IMG/VR virus record: IMGVR_UViG_3300005095_000015
Coordinates: 31,676 to 95,675 of that record
DNA from: a virus
Reading direction: 5' to 3' (one strand)
DNA length: 64,000 nt
The position numbers and the translations under genes are program-made. Each line of letters begins with the position of its first letter. Within the stretch, counting starts at the first letter, position 1. The notes beneath the pieces were generated by a model that was given only the letters and a program-made list of their open reading frames with translations, was not told the DNA's origin and did not search any database. Positions 16,237 to 26,370 of this stretch are shown here, piece after piece.

Positions 16237-18008
16237 TAAATCTAACTTCGTTATCATTTGAGAAGATAAAAGAAGACCTGCTTAACTACTTACAATCACG
16301 CCCTGACTATGAGAGGTGGAAAGACTTTTTTGAATCCTCTACAGGTACGATATTGATCGAATTGCTTGCGGGGCTAGGTTCTTTTCTATCTCATCTGCTT
16401 ACTGTTGGTAGAAGAGAGGCTTATCTATTTCCTGCTATGCTCAAGTCTTCAACAATAGCAATGGCACAGTTTCTTGGTTACTCAGCGTTTAGAGGTAAAA
16501 ACTCAACAGCCACTCTTACCATTACACCTGAGTATACTACCTCCGTAGCTCGATTTTCCTCTATCGGAACTTACAATGATTATGATTTGGTTATTTTAAG
16601 TGATGTATTTTTGACAGAAGGACAGAGCCAAAATGTAGAAGTTGTAATAGGTAAGAAAGGTGAAGAGACTTTATCAATAGACACAAACGGTATTCATCGA
16701 TTCTCTACCGCTTTTCTTAGTGAAGATGTCCGTCTCTTGCTTGACGGAGCTGAAGTGGAGTTAGGTACTTCGTTTGAAGATTTACTCAACGATAAGTGGT
16801 TGCTTGTTACTAACCCTCTAGAAAGTGTCGATGCAGTATATCTCGGAGAGATTACAGGTACTCACGAGTTGACTTTAGAGTATATCTTGTTTGCTCAAGT
16901 AGATAGTATAGACATTTCAAAAGCTCAATGCTACTACGGTACGATAGAAAGCCTTGTTGATTTCACTCGATATCAATCACCCGAGTCAATCGATAAAATT
17001 AAATCAGTTGCTCCAGCATATCACGATTTGCAAAAGGTAATAAGAAGTAGAGAGGATTATGTAAAGCTGGTTAAACAGTTATTACCAAACGCTGTTGATG
17101 TTGCAGGTAATGACCCTTCACCACCAGAAGTTCAAATCTCTTATGTATTAGAGGATGAGAGCTTGTTGAGTGACGATGACAAGACAAGTTTGCTTAACGA
17201 ACTTGACAAGTACAGACCTTTCGGTTTACCTGTACCAACGATTGTTGATCCTAAGAAGTTGAACTCTGAAATCATAGCACAGCTGAAAGTTTATTCAGGT
17301 TCAAACATGGATGAAATCAAAAGCACTGTTCAAAGCGTAGCTGGTTCTTTTAGTAAGAAACTCGGTATCACGGTGGATGTCGATGAGATTGAGTCAATGA
17401 TCGAATCAGATAGTGCTGTTAAGGTGGCTAGGGTGCAGTGGAAAGTACTCGGTGAGTTTCTAGGCGCTGGTAGCACCGCAACTTCAACCTTCACTGTTAG
17501 GTTCCCTCCCGTGGTTAGTGGTAGTGATATGGTGTACATAGATGGAACTCCAGCTAAAGAGATTACTTCGAGCGTGACAGGAGAAGTGGTTGGTACTGGC
17601 AGCACAGCAGGAACTACTGTTTTTACGGCTACTTTAGCTAATACCAACATCAAACCTAGCACAGTAACCGTTCACTATACCATAGGTACAACAAACTACA
17701 CGGCAGCCGATGATGGAAACGGAAACATAACAGGAACTTACTTGACAGGAACGATTAACTACACGACTGGTGACATTTCACTGACATTTTCCAGTGCTCC
17801 TGATGCTGGAACCAACATAACAGTTGACTATCTTTACTTTCCTTACTGGTACACAATGAACTACACGACAGGAGAGATCACCTTCAAATCTCCACCACCT
17901 GCTGGATCTTCTATAACTGCTGATTACATAACAACTTTAAACGAGGCTCAGCTAGAGTGGAATGAGTACACAACGATGAGTTATCAAATCTCAGTTGAGG
18001 TCGTATAA
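16233..18008 (+). CDS. Baseplate wedge protein, gpJ/gp6-like
   Basis: 591 residues. N-terminal helical arms (LIELLAGLGSFLSHLL ... YLFPAMLKSSTIAMAQFLGY) and order (gp25, this gene, gpI) fit gpJ/gp6 wedge proteins. From about residue 450 to 535 it carries the shared Ig-like module (VVGTGSTAGTT ... DDGNGN ... TGTINYTTGDI), followed by a second short beta unit (YTTGEITFKSPPPAGS) at the C terminus. Confidence 0.82.
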   Translation: MINLTSLSFEKIKEDLLNYLQSRPDYERWKDFFESSTGTILIELLAGLGSFLSHLLTVGRREAYLFPAMLKSSTIAMAQFLGYSAFRGKNSTATLTITPEYTTSVARFSSIGTYNDYDLVILSDVFLTEGQSQNVEVVIGKKGEETLSIDTNGIHRFSTAFLSEDVRLLLDGAEVELGTSFEDLLNDKWLLVTNPLESVDAVYLGEITGTHELTLEYILFAQVDSIDISKAQCYYGTIESLVDFTRYQSPESIDKIKSVAPAYHDLQKVIRSREDYVKLVKQLLPNAVDVAGNDPSPPEVQISYVLEDESLLSDDDKTSLLNELDKYRPFGLPVPTIVDPKKLNSEIIAQLKVYSGSNMDEIKSTVQSVAGSFSKKLGITVDVDEIESMIESDSAVKVARVQWKVLGEFLGAGSTATSTFTVRFPPVVSGSDMVYIDGTPAKEITSSVTGEVVGTGSTAGTTVFTATLANTNIKPSTVTVHYTIGTTNYTAADDGNGNITGTYLTGTINYTTGDISLTFSSAPDAGTNITVDYLYFPYWYTMNYTTGEITFKSPPPAGSSITADYITTLNEAQLEWNEYTTMSYQISVEVV

Positions 18009-18010
18009 AG

Positions 18011-18649
18011 ATGAAGAAGCCTTGCAAAGATTACCTTCCTGATTATTTGAAAGAGAACGATTTCTTTGTATTGATAACGGACTTACTTGACTGGCTATTT
18101 GATGAGGAGTTGAGTATCGAGAATCTATCCCCATCCGAAAAGTACAATCTCGATGTAACTGATGAGGACGGACTTAAAGAGATAATGGCTGAGCTTGGTT
18201 TTGATTACATCAGTGATGTGGTAAATTTAACCAAAGAAGAGCTGAAAACTTTAGTTCAGCACACCTTTTTACTTCACTATCTTAAAGGAACTAGAACAGG
18301 ACTTGAACTTGCCTTAAAACTACTTGGAATAGAACACACAGTTGAAGAGTGGTTTGAAATGGATCCTCCTGGTGATCCTTATACCTTTAACCTCGTCATT
18401 GATATGCCGCTTAACCAGGTGCCTGAGCAGGTGCTTGATAAGCTTAGAACATTCTTTCGCTCCTATGTGTTTCCAAAGTGGATCATGTTCCTCACTTGGT
18501 ACGGAGATATAGCTCAGGTAAGCGGTGCTTTTGGTGGATTTTCAAAAACCGAAGTGAGTGCAGAGTTTACCAGTTACATACCAGTACCAAGTGGATGGTT
18601 AGGAACTAGTGTTACTTCAATACCTGTAACTTTCGAGGCTACTTTGTAG
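18011..18649 (+). CDS. Tail protein I-like baseplate protein
   Basis: 212 residues. The LLHYLKGTRTGLELALKLLGI segment is typical of the P2 gpI family that links wedges to tail fibres. It sits between gpJ and a fibre gene as in P2-like tails. Confidence 0.8.
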   Translation: MKKPCKDYLPDYLKENDFFVLITDLLDWLFDEELSIENLSPSEKYNLDVTDEDGLKEIMAELGFDYISDVVNLTKEELKTLVQHTFLLHYLKGTRTGLELALKLLGIEHTVEEWFEMDPPGDPYTFNLVIDMPLNQVPEQVLDKLRTFFRSYVFPKWIMFLTWYGDIAQVSGAFGGFSKTEVSAEFTSYIPVPSGWLGTSVTSIPVTFEATL

Positions 18650-18662
18650 GAGGTAGGCTGAT

Positions 18663-19691
18663 ATGGCAATCATAGGAATAATCACAAACGCAGGACTTGA
18701 AGCTGCTCAGAAGGCTGCAACTAACGAAGGTTGGTACCTAAAACCAGTAAAGTTTAGCGTGAGTGAGCTGTCTGGTACTTTGGATCCGTCAAGAACTGAA
18801 CCTTACACTGAATGGTACAGCGGACCTGTATCACCACCAACAATCCGTTCAGCTTCTTACATAGAATTTCCTTGCCACATACCACCTGATGCAAGCACTA
18901 GCAGTAAGAACATAGCCGAGATTTATCTCTGGGTAGAAGATCCCGAGAATGCTGGTCAGTACATACTGTTCGGTATAGGACAACCAGATAATCCGATTCC
19001 TTACTATCCTGACTCAGATATTACGCTTAGATTGAGCATCATCATTCAAAATGTTAACCTTACTGAACTCTTTGAATTTAAGTACAGCCAGGCTTACGAA
19101 ATCTCTGAGCACAATTCTGATCTTTATGCTCATCCAGATATTCAAGACGCACTTGAGAAGGCAGGAATCTATGTAAGACCAGATAAGGATTTTAAGTACG
19201 CTGGGCAGTACTGGGATCAGTATGCAGTGTTCGATAGTACAGTATCCGACGGTGATGTTGTTTACAAAGGAAATGACGGAAAGTATTACCCAGCACTTGC
19301 TGATGGTAGTGAGAAGTCAAATGTAGTTGGTGTCGCTGATTTGAATAGAGGGTTGGTCATAGTTCAGGGGCTTATCCAGACCGCTTATACAACTTATCCA
19401 GCCAATGCAATGGTTTATCTCTCTGACACTCAGCCAGGCAGACTTACGACGGAACAGACAATTGTACCAATCGGTGTTTGCCTTGGCAATGGAGTGATCC
19501 TGGTTGCTGGTAGGGGCGGGGGCGGTGGATCGATAGGTTTGCCTTACAGGACAAAACTTAGCTTGACTTCCAAGTTCACTGTACCAAGTGACTACGGCTG
19601 TGTTGTTCCAGATAGGTTTGTGGTTGATACTGGCGGTGAGCTAATTGTAGAAGATGGTGGCGTGTTTATAGTAGTTGATAACGAAGTGTAA
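18663..19691 (+). CDS. Tail fibre/collar-like protein
   Basis: 342 residues. The N-terminal 150 residues resemble gpH/tail-collar base domains (GLEAAQKAATNEGWYLKPVKF ... SKNIAEIYLWV), which attach fibres to gpI. The rest is beta-rich with a G-rich hinge (GRGGGGGSIG, about residue 280) and a short repetitive C terminus. Followed by three tailspike genes. Confidence 0.75.
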   Translation: MAIIGIITNAGLEAAQKAATNEGWYLKPVKFSVSELSGTLDPSRTEPYTEWYSGPVSPPTIRSASYIEFPCHIPPDASTSSKNIAEIYLWVEDPENAGQYILFGIGQPDNPIPYYPDSDITLRLSIIIQNVNLTELFEFKYSQAYEISEHNSDLYAHPDIQDALEKAGIYVRPDKDFKYAGQYWDQYAVFDSTVSDGDVVYKGNDGKYYPALADGSEKSNVVGVADLNRGLVIVQGLIQTAYTTYPANAMVYLSDTQPGRLTTEQTIVPIGVCLGNGVILVAGRGGGGGSIGLPYRTKLSLTSKFTVPSDYGCVVPDRFVVDTGGELIVEDGGVFIVVDNEV

Positions 19692-19710
19692 AGGTAGGAG
19701 GTGCTAAGAT

Positions 19711-21840
19711 ATGAGCACTTTAAAGGATAATCAGCTTTTAGTCCAAGATGTTATAACTAAAGGTATTGTGAGAGACATCAGAGCATACAATGGGTCTTTA
19801 ACCGATGCTATAGCTGATATAGGTAGTGATGAGGTAACTCTACTCATCTCTGAGCCTATTACGGTCAATCAGGATTTGACTGTACCTGAGAATATATGTT
19901 TGAAAGTATTGAAAGGCTGTCCCATTACAGTTGGGGTTAAAGCTCAGGCAAACGAAGTTATAGGTACAGGAAGCACAGCAGGTACTACATCCTTCAGTAC
20001 CACCTTAAGTGATCCGCCTGTTGTTTGGAAATCGGTAACAGTGTCTTGGATAAGTGGAGGTGTAAGCTATACAGCAACTGATGATGGTAAAGGAAATATC
20101 AGCTCTCCCTATGTAAGTGGAACTATTGACTATGATTCAGGAGCAATCTCTCTCACTTTTAGCACTGTTGCAGTTCCTGATGCAGGAACTAATATAATGT
20201 GTACTTATACTCCTGCTCATGTACTGACTATCAATGGAGCAATAGAAGCTGGACTGTGGCAGATATTCGACGGTCAAGGCAAAGTTACCGGCAATCCAAA
20301 GATCGAAGCCGTTTATCCAGAGTGGTTTGGAGCTAAGGGGGATGGGATGACGGATGATGCTCCTGCAATACAGAAAGCTATAGATTTTTGTGCGCAAAAT
20401 CAAAAGGCTAAAGGCAGTTGTATTAAGCTTTCACGAAACCATTATAGGATAACTTCAAATATTTGTGTAAAAACCGATAATGTAACGATTGAAGGAGAAG
20501 GAGGCGGAAACTGGCAGAGCTCGGATATCAACAATTTTGACTCTGCCGAGACTGTTATTGAGTACACTGGTGCAGATTACGCTTTTGTATGCGGAGACAA
20601 CAGTGGAAGGACTTTCAGTGGTATATGTTTTAGAGGTTTTAAGCTACTTTTGACGGGTGGGGGAGGTGGGATAAACTATGTTCGGTTATGTCATGGTAAT
20701 TGCAATGTCGAAAATGTAGCTTTTTATGGAAATGACGCTACTCCTTATTCGGGAGTTGGTATACGATATGGTGATATGTGTCAAAGTAATAGGGTTATAA
20801 ACTGTTCTTTTTGGTATCTTGACTATGGCGTATACCTTTATGGGTTGAATGACAATTTGGTCTTCATTGGTAATAAATTTATAAGGACAGGGACAGCTGG
20901 AATAAAACTTGGTGATTCAGCTTCTACTTATACTGCTGGCAACAGTTTTCTTATTATAGGGAATCATTTTGGTAAGAATGGTAAAGCGGGAGTTTGGGTG
21001 TTCAAGAGCCCAAAGCCTGTTGCTATCATAGGAAACTACTTTGAGAACTCAACAGACCTTGATGAAAGAGCGATAATAGTAGGGGATACTGGATACACAG
21101 CCTACTCTGTTGAGATAAGAGGGAATGTTATATCGGGCTCTGGAATTTCAAATTATGGAATAGAATTGATAAATGTTGATGGTTGTGTGATCGAAAGCAA
21201 CGCTCACATGGCGTATCTTGCGAAGTTTATACTTGTGTCTGGAGGGTCTGATGTAAGAAATGTTGTAGTAAGAAATAATTCTCGATTTTCTGGGAGTTAT
21301 GGAGATTTGTCTGCCTATGATGGAGTTGTTGAATGGAAACCGAGCTCTACGAGTAATACTATCTATCTGAATACTCTAGGAGCAATTGTTTTAGCTGCAA
21401 GAGTGACGGGGAATAGCAACAACAACTTTGCTGTTACTGCTGATGGTAAGTTAGAATGGGGGGATGGTATTAATCCTTTAGATATCGTTCTCTATAGGGC
21501 TGCTACAAAAAGACTGAACTTAATTGGGCACTTGCGAACGGAAGGGGGGGCTTTTTCTTCTGTGATTCAAACTTTTGTTGACGGAGATACTACCCCAAGT
21601 GTGGCCAATTCTAATGTATTTAGGACAGCAAATACTTCAGCGACTTCAATTATACAGTTCGATGACGGTATAGATGGTCAAGAAATAACAGTTATTTTTG
21701 GCGATTCTAACACCACTATCGTTCACAACAGTACAGCTGCTACTTATCCTATCTTGCTTAAAGGAGGCGTAAGTATTACACCTTCTACTAATACAGCTAT
21801 AAAGTTTGTTTTCAGTGGAAACCGTTGGATAGAAGTGTAA
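19711..21840 (+). CDS. Tailspike 1, beta-helix with Ig-like module
   Basis: 709 residues. An N-terminal head-binding part (SDEVTLLISEPI ... VPENICLK) is interrupted by the Ig-like module at about 81-168. The pectate-lyase-type start PEWFGAKGDGMTDDAPAIQKA at about 205 then leads into a parallel beta-helix to about 600. The C-terminal domain (FVDGDTTPSVANSN ... FSGNRWIEV) is shared with tailspike 3. Such spikes bind and often cleave host polysaccharide. A 54-bp stretch is identical to tailspike 3. Confidence 0.85.
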   Translation: MSTLKDNQLLVQDVITKGIVRDIRAYNGSLTDAIADIGSDEVTLLISEPITVNQDLTVPENICLKVLKGCPITVGVKAQANEVIGTGSTAGTTSFSTTLSDPPVVWKSVTVSWISGGVSYTATDDGKGNISSPYVSGTIDYDSGAISLTFSTVAVPDAGTNIMCTYTPAHVLTINGAIEAGLWQIFDGQGKVTGNPKIEAVYPEWFGAKGDGMTDDAPAIQKAIDFCAQNQKAKGSCIKLSRNHYRITSNICVKTDNVTIEGEGGGNWQSSDINNFDSAETVIEYTGADYAFVCGDNSGRTFSGICFRGFKLLLTGGGGGINYVRLCHGNCNVENVAFYGNDATPYSGVGIRYGDMCQSNRVINCSFWYLDYGVYLYGLNDNLVFIGNKFIRTGTAGIKLGDSASTYTAGNSFLIIGNHFGKNGKAGVWVFKSPKPVAIIGNYFENSTDLDERAIIVGDTGYTAYSVEIRGNVISGSGISNYGIELINVDGCVIESNAHMAYLAKFILVSGGSDVRNVVVRNNSRFSGSYGDLSAYDGVVEWKPSSTSNTIYLNTLGAIVLAARVTGNSNNNFAVTADGKLEWGDGINPLDIVLYRAATKRLNLIGHLRTEGGAFSSVIQTFVDGDTTPSVANSNVFRTANTSATSIIQFDDGIDGQEITVIFGDSNTTIVHNSTAATYPILLKGGVSITPSTNTAIKFVFSGNRWIEV
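20314..20367 (+). repeat. 54-bp direct repeat, copy 1
   Basis: Identical at every base to 28041-28094 in tailspike 3, while flanking sequence diverges. It encodes the start of the beta-helix (PEWFGAKGDGMTDDAP). It could serve as a recombination site for swapping receptor-binding domains. Confidence 0.9.
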
Positions 21841-21855
21841 AGGAGGTAACTAACC

Positions 21856-23745
21856 ATGTCAGTAAAAATAACCTCTGACTACATCAGCACTCCAAACATC
21901 ATCGATATCCGCCAGTACAGCACCTTATCCGAAGCTCTAACCCTCATAGGTTCCAACGAAGTTACCCTGCTTATTGCTGAGCCTTTTACAGTAGAGGAGA
22001 ATGCAACAGTTCCTGAAAATATTTGTCTGAAGTTTACCAAGGGTGGAAAGCTTGTAATCAGTGCTGGATATACAGTTACAATAAATGGCGGGATTGAAGC
22101 TGGATTGTGGCAAATATTTGATGGAGATGGAAAGGTAACAGGTTCACCTAAAATCGAAGCTGTTTATCCAGAATGGTTCGGTGCAGTTGGTAATGGAGTT
22201 ACGGATGATACATCCGCTTTTAACAAAGCAATTGATTTCGCTAAGACTTGTAATTTTGCTAAAGTTGAGTTAAGCGAAGCAGTTTATGTAGTGAGTAGTA
22301 CACTATCACCATTGAATAATTCCTTTAATTCAATATCAATCGTGGGTAGAGGAAGATCGACAACTATAGATGGATCTGCAATTGGAAGTGAAGTTCCAAT
22401 CTTTCAGCTAGTAGGAGGTTCCGGTGTCGTGACTTTGGGGTATATACAAGATCTTACAATCAAAGGAAGTGGAGCGGAAATAGGAATTGAAAATAAAGGA
22501 TGTTGTGGTTTCAAATTTTACAGAGTAACTTTCAAAGGTCTTAAATATGGTATAGTATTCAGCAACGATATCGCTGCTGGAACATTCACAGAATATTCAG
22601 TTGCAGAGGAGTGTTCTTTCGAGTCAGATGTAGAAACAGCTGTCTTTTATAAGAGAGGAGCTGGTGATCCTAGCTTTCATGGTAGTGGTCTTAGAAAGTG
22701 CACGATAAATAATGGAGACACAATAACAGCTCCTTCGATACGGATAGGGGATGCTATCGATACAGGTATTGTTTTGTATAACGCACCGTTGGACTTTCAA
22801 GTATGGACTCGCAATACTTATAATATTATTGAAGCAAACGCATCTTTGATAACTACTTACGGAACAATTACAATAGAAAGATTCAATGGTACACCAACTC
22901 TTTGTAGTGGAACAACAATACACCATGCAGGAGATGTATTGTTATGGGGTTCCACAGAAGGTGTGAAACTGGGGGATTTTGTCTTATGTGATCGACTTTG
23001 GACAAATTCAGACGGATCAATCAACGCATTTGAAAAAACTACAAATTACTATGCAGAAACAAATGCTAATGAAAGTGTAACTTTATGTAAAGTAGACGAA
23101 GAAGGTAGTTTAATTTTTGTTCATTTAATTTCCAACAATTACGACAAAAAGTATTTGATTTGTGCTCACAAAGATAACTATGGTGGGGTTGGTGATGCTG
23201 GTTTCTTTCACGAAACAGTAACAGCCTTTGGTAGTGGGAGTGCAGTGGCCAGTAGCACTGTTGATACAACAATACACGAATTTTTTCTATCTCAACCAGC
23301 AATCTTGCAGCGAATAGATGCTTACTTTCAATCTGCTTTTGCTCAGTATAATACGGCAGATTCAGCAGAGATTTTGATATTAAAAGGAACATCTGAAGTT
23401 GCATCACTCTCTTTGACACCAGGAAGCAAATATAATGCAAGTTGGGTGAATGTTGATCTTTCTACAGGAACTTACCAAATTGTTATTCGTGTAACATCTG
23501 CTGGAACAACTGCAGCAACACCTCCACAATCAGGGAACATAACTCTTCGTTTAGTTCATCCTTACATTACACTTAATTCGTTTGATGTTGCAGGCTTAGG
23601 AGATCCCACTTTTAGCATAGACAGCGCAGGAAATCTGATAGTATCAAACCCAAACTGGGCAACTACCGCTGTCAATGTTTCTATCCGTGTAGTAAAAATA
23701 GGTACTATGCGTACTCCTTATTTTAATAATTTTGTACAACAGTAG
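21856..23745 (+). CDS. Tailspike 2, beta-helix
   Basis: 629 residues with the same N-terminal region as tailspikes 1 and 3 (SNEVTLLIAEPF ... VPENICLKFTKGGK ... EAVYPEWFGAVGNGVTDD) but without the Ig-like module. A beta-helix follows, with a different C-terminal jelly-roll-like domain. Translation signals GGAGGTAACTAACCATG are the same as for the next gene. Alternative receptor specificity is likely. Confidence 0.8.
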   Translation: MSVKITSDYISTPNIIDIRQYSTLSEALTLIGSNEVTLLIAEPFTVEENATVPENICLKFTKGGKLVISAGYTVTINGGIEAGLWQIFDGDGKVTGSPKIEAVYPEWFGAVGNGVTDDTSAFNKAIDFAKTCNFAKVELSEAVYVVSSTLSPLNNSFNSISIVGRGRSTTIDGSAIGSEVPIFQLVGGSGVVTLGYIQDLTIKGSGAEIGIENKGCCGFKFYRVTFKGLKYGIVFSNDIAAGTFTEYSVAEECSFESDVETAVFYKRGAGDPSFHGSGLRKCTINNGDTITAPSIRIGDAIDTGIVLYNAPLDFQVWTRNTYNIIEANASLITTYGTITIERFNGTPTLCSGTTIHHAGDVLLWGSTEGVKLGDFVLCDRLWTNSDGSINAFEKTTNYYAETNANESVTLCKVDEEGSLIFVHLISNNYDKKYLICAHKDNYGGVGDAGFFHETVTAFGSGSAVASSTVDTTIHEFFLSQPAILQRIDAYFQSAFAQYNTADSAEILILKGTSEVASLSLTPGSKYNASWVNVDLSTGTYQIVIRVTSAGTTAATPPQSGNITLRLVHPYITLNSFDVAGLGDPTFSIDSAGNLIVSNPNWATTAVNVSIRVVKIGTMRTPYFNNFVQQ

Positions 23746-23758
23746 GAGGTAACTAACC

Positions 23759-24343
23759 ATGAAACCGCTTTGGTCTGATTGGCGTAAAGTTGGCTTTTCT
23801 TTGATGAGATGGGGAATTAACATTGCCAAGCCTTTACTTACAAACAACCAATTTTGGCTACTTGAAACAGTAACCTCCGATACTCAGCTTGAGCTTGCAA
23901 GGAAGCTTACCATCACTCAAGTTACCGCAAACGAACTTTCACAGCTCACCAAGCGGCAGCTAAATGTTGAGGCTTGGTGTTGGGATAGTAAGTATAACTG
24001 TATTAAACTAACCGATTTTCAGGCAATCATAGCTTCCGACTTTACCAACCGAATGAAATGGCTCGCTGAGACCTGGGATTGTGATAACTTCGCATCATTA
24101 TTCTCCTCACTTATGAGCCTTATCTACAACTTCAATGGAGCAGGCATAGCACTTGGAGCTGTTGTAAATAAGCAAACGAAACAGATAGAAGGTTACCATG
24201 CCTACAACTGCGTGATACTTGACACTAACAACACCAAGAAACTCTATCTCTACGAACCACAAGCCGACATACTTAAGCCAGCAGCAAAAGAAACAGACAT
24301 GGAATGGGGTGTTTATAGAACCGATTTAGTTATCTATCACTAA
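23759..24343 (+). CDS. Papain-like (MOA C-terminal type) protein
   Basis: 194 residues. Cys108 in ETWDCDNFA, His147 in GYHAYN and a following LYEPQ segment match the Cys-His order of the papain-like fold seen in agglutinin (MOA) C-terminal domains and related phage proteins. It may be a cysteine protease or a catalytically idle relative. It shares the leader GGAGGTAACTAACCATG with tailspike 2, so co-expression with receptor-binding proteins is likely. Fold call moderate, activity not shown. Confidence 0.5.
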   Translation: MKPLWSDWRKVGFSLMRWGINIAKPLLTNNQFWLLETVTSDTQLELARKLTITQVTANELSQLTKRQLNVEAWCWDSKYNCIKLTDFQAIIASDFTNRMKWLAETWDCDNFASLFSSLMSLIYNFNGAGIALGAVVNKQTKQIEGYHAYNCVILDTNNTKKLYLYEPQADILKPAAKETDMEWGVYRTDLVIYH

Positions 24344-24353
24344 GGAACCAAAG

Positions 24354-25025
24354 ATGACAACCTTCATCATTCTAGGTTTACATAGAAGTGGCACCTCGCT
24401 GACAGCTTGCTTGTTGCATCATCTAGGTGTTCATCTAGGTGACACCCTCATCGGTGCTAATGAAGGTAACCCCAAGGGACATTATGAAAATATTGACATA
24501 ACTCTTACCCACGAAGAGTGGTTGAGAGAGCTTGGCGGTTCTTGGTGCGAGGTGCCCTCTGTTGCTAAGGTTTGTAATAGCCTGGAGCGATTTGTTCCAA
24601 AGGCAAAGGAATTGGTTGAAAAACATAAGAAGGATGGGTTATGGGGATGGAAAGATCCAAGGAACACTATCTTTTTACCTGTTTACTTAGAACTCTATCA
24701 GCAAGGACTTTTAGGGAATCTAAAGGTAATGGTCTGTACACGCAACTTTGTTTCTGCAGCAAGGTCAGTTTGTATAAGAGATAAATTTGATCAGCAAAAA
24801 GCATTCAAAGTTGTGTTTGCTTACCTCGAACACCTACAACATAACTTAAATCTGCTTTTCTTAGAAAAGATACCAGTGTTGTTTGTTGAATTTGAAAAGT
24901 ACTTCAATCCAAAGTTTGCCAGAAGTCAGGTAGAAGAGATTGTGAGGTTTGTGTTAGGAAGACGGGATGTACAGCTTACTGATAAACTACTAACCTTGAT
25001 TGATCCTACTCTCTGGAGGAGTTAA
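24354..25025 (+). CDS. Sulfotransferase family protein
   Basis: 223 residues. The N-terminal P-loop-like GLHRSGTSLTACLL is the 5'-phosphosulfate binding loop, and the VMVCTRNFVSAARS segment fits the 3'-phosphate site of PAPS-dependent sulfotransferases. It is coupled to the following glycosyltransferase gene (TAATG) in a cassette set between tailspikes, suggesting sulfation of a glycan on host surface or virion. Confidence 0.8.
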   Translation: MTTFIILGLHRSGTSLTACLLHHLGVHLGDTLIGANEGNPKGHYENIDITLTHEEWLRELGGSWCEVPSVAKVCNSLERFVPKAKELVEKHKKDGLWGWKDPRNTIFLPVYLELYQQGLLGNLKVMVCTRNFVSAARSVCIRDKFDQQKAFKVVFAYLEHLQHNLNLLFLEKIPVLFVEFEKYFNPKFARSQVEEIVRFVLGRRDVQLTDKLLTLIDPTLWRS

Positions 25026-25741
25026 TGGATAAGGTAAGAGTGGTAATACCTACTGCTTTCAAGCATGAAAATGTTAGCTATGCAATACATTCCTTCATTG
25101 ACCATAATGCACCTTGGATTGATAGCTTAGAAGTAGTGAACAGGGGAACATTTGCTGAGAACTGCAATTACGGAGCTGAGAAGTGTAGAGCTCCTTGGTT
25201 GCTTTTTCTAAACGACGACACTTATACGAGAAACTCTATCCTGAAGTTGATGCTAGACACCGCTAAGCAGTTTGATGCTCAAGTTGTAGGTGCTTATTTA
25301 CAGTTCCCTGATGGTTCAATCCAACACTACGGAGTGTATTACACAGACGCTGGTTTACCTTTTCACTTGTTTTACAAACAGTACTTAGAAAGTGCTCTGC
25401 ATTTTGGTGTGAAGCCTAGATTGGAACCACACCTTGTTCCTTCTGTCACTGGAGCTTGCATCCTGATTAGAACTGAGCTTTTCTTTGACCTTGGTGGATT
25501 TGACACAGTATTTGTTAACGGATTTGAAGATGTAGATTTTAATCTAAAAGCCTTAAATGTTGGAGCAAAGATAGCTCTTTGCACAGAGACAAGTATTGTG
25601 CATTACGAGAAGGTTTCAAGGGGCGACCCGAATAAAAAGAACAAAATGGATAACAGATTCCATGAGAACTTAAAGCTATTGACAAATAGATGGGACAGAA
25701 ATAAGGTTCGTAGACTTGTCAAGGAGTATCAACCGTGGTAA
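25025..25741 (+). CDS. Family 2 glycosyltransferase
   Basis: 238 residues, GT-A fold. It has the nucleotide-sugar site VVIPTAFK and metal-binding LFLNDDT. The acceptor region VTGACILIRTELFFDLGGFDTVFVNGFEDVDFNLKA (shown here in part) is characteristic of GT2 rhamnosyl/glycosyl transferases. It overlaps the next gene, which starts at GTG 25735. Confidence 0.82.
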   Translation: MDKVRVVIPTAFKHENVSYAIHSFIDHNAPWIDSLEVVNRGTFAENCNYGAEKCRAPWLLFLNDDTYTRNSILKLMLDTAKQFDAQVVGAYLQFPDGSIQHYGVYYTDAGLPFHLFYKQYLESALHFGVKPRLEPHLVPSVTGACILIRTELFFDLGGFDTVFVNGFEDVDFNLKALNVGAKIALCTETSIVHYEKVSRGDPNKKNKMDNRFHENLKLLTNRWDRNKVRRLVKEYQPW

Positions 25742-26370
25742 GGATTCTTATCCATACTCCTGTAGTGAAACCAAATTGGCTGAATATTATTTCGACTTTA
25801 GAACTTAGGAAACCTGTAAGGTTTGCTTGGTACATCACGAAGGGGCAGGATAATCAAAATATCTATGATATAAGGGGGCAAGAGACAGATGGTAGGTGGA
25901 GAAAGTTTGTTGCTGACAAGATGAACAGAGCTAGAGAGTTGGTTCTTTCTGAAGGCTACGATTACATGCTCAACATTGAGCATGACCACATGTTTACACC
26001 AAATACTTTAGAGTTGCTCCTCAAACACGCAAAGCCTGACATCTATATCTCAGCTCTCTACAGACCAAGACCAAGCAGAAACCCAAGATCAGTGTACTGT
26101 TTACATATAAAAGCTCAAAGAGGTGGAAGGTTTCCTGATAAAGAGTTTGTTGACAGTAATGAATTAATCAAAGCGTTTACCGTGGTATTTGGCTTCACCT
26201 TATTTGGCAGAAAGGTTCTAGAGAGGTTAGATTTTGATGAGGGTTTAGACGGAACATTTGCTTGGAAAGCTGAAAGAGTAGGTATAAAAAGGTATGTCTT
26301 AACTACCGCAAGAATAGCTCACATAGACAGAGACGGGAAGGTGTATTGGGCATGGTTAGACGAATCTTAG
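25735..26370 (+). CDS. Glycosyltransferase-like protein A
   Basis: 211 residues from GTG 25735. GT-A-like: Rossmann start ILIHTPVV, then YDYMLNIEHDHMFTP, where E-H-D-H replaces the usual D-x-D, and an FGFTLFGRKVLE segment. Paralogue of the proteins at 26352 and 26789. Part of the sulfotransferase/glycosyltransferase cassette; substrate unknown. Confidence 0.7.
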   Translation: MVRILIHTPVVKPNWLNIISTLELRKPVRFAWYITKGQDNQNIYDIRGQETDGRWRKFVADKMNRARELVLSEGYDYMLNIEHDHMFTPNTLELLLKHAKPDIYISALYRPRPSRNPRSVYCLHIKAQRGGRFPDKEFVDSNELIKAFTVVFGFTLFGRKVLERLDFDEGLDGTFAWKAERVGIKRYVLTTARIAHIDRDGKVYWAWLDES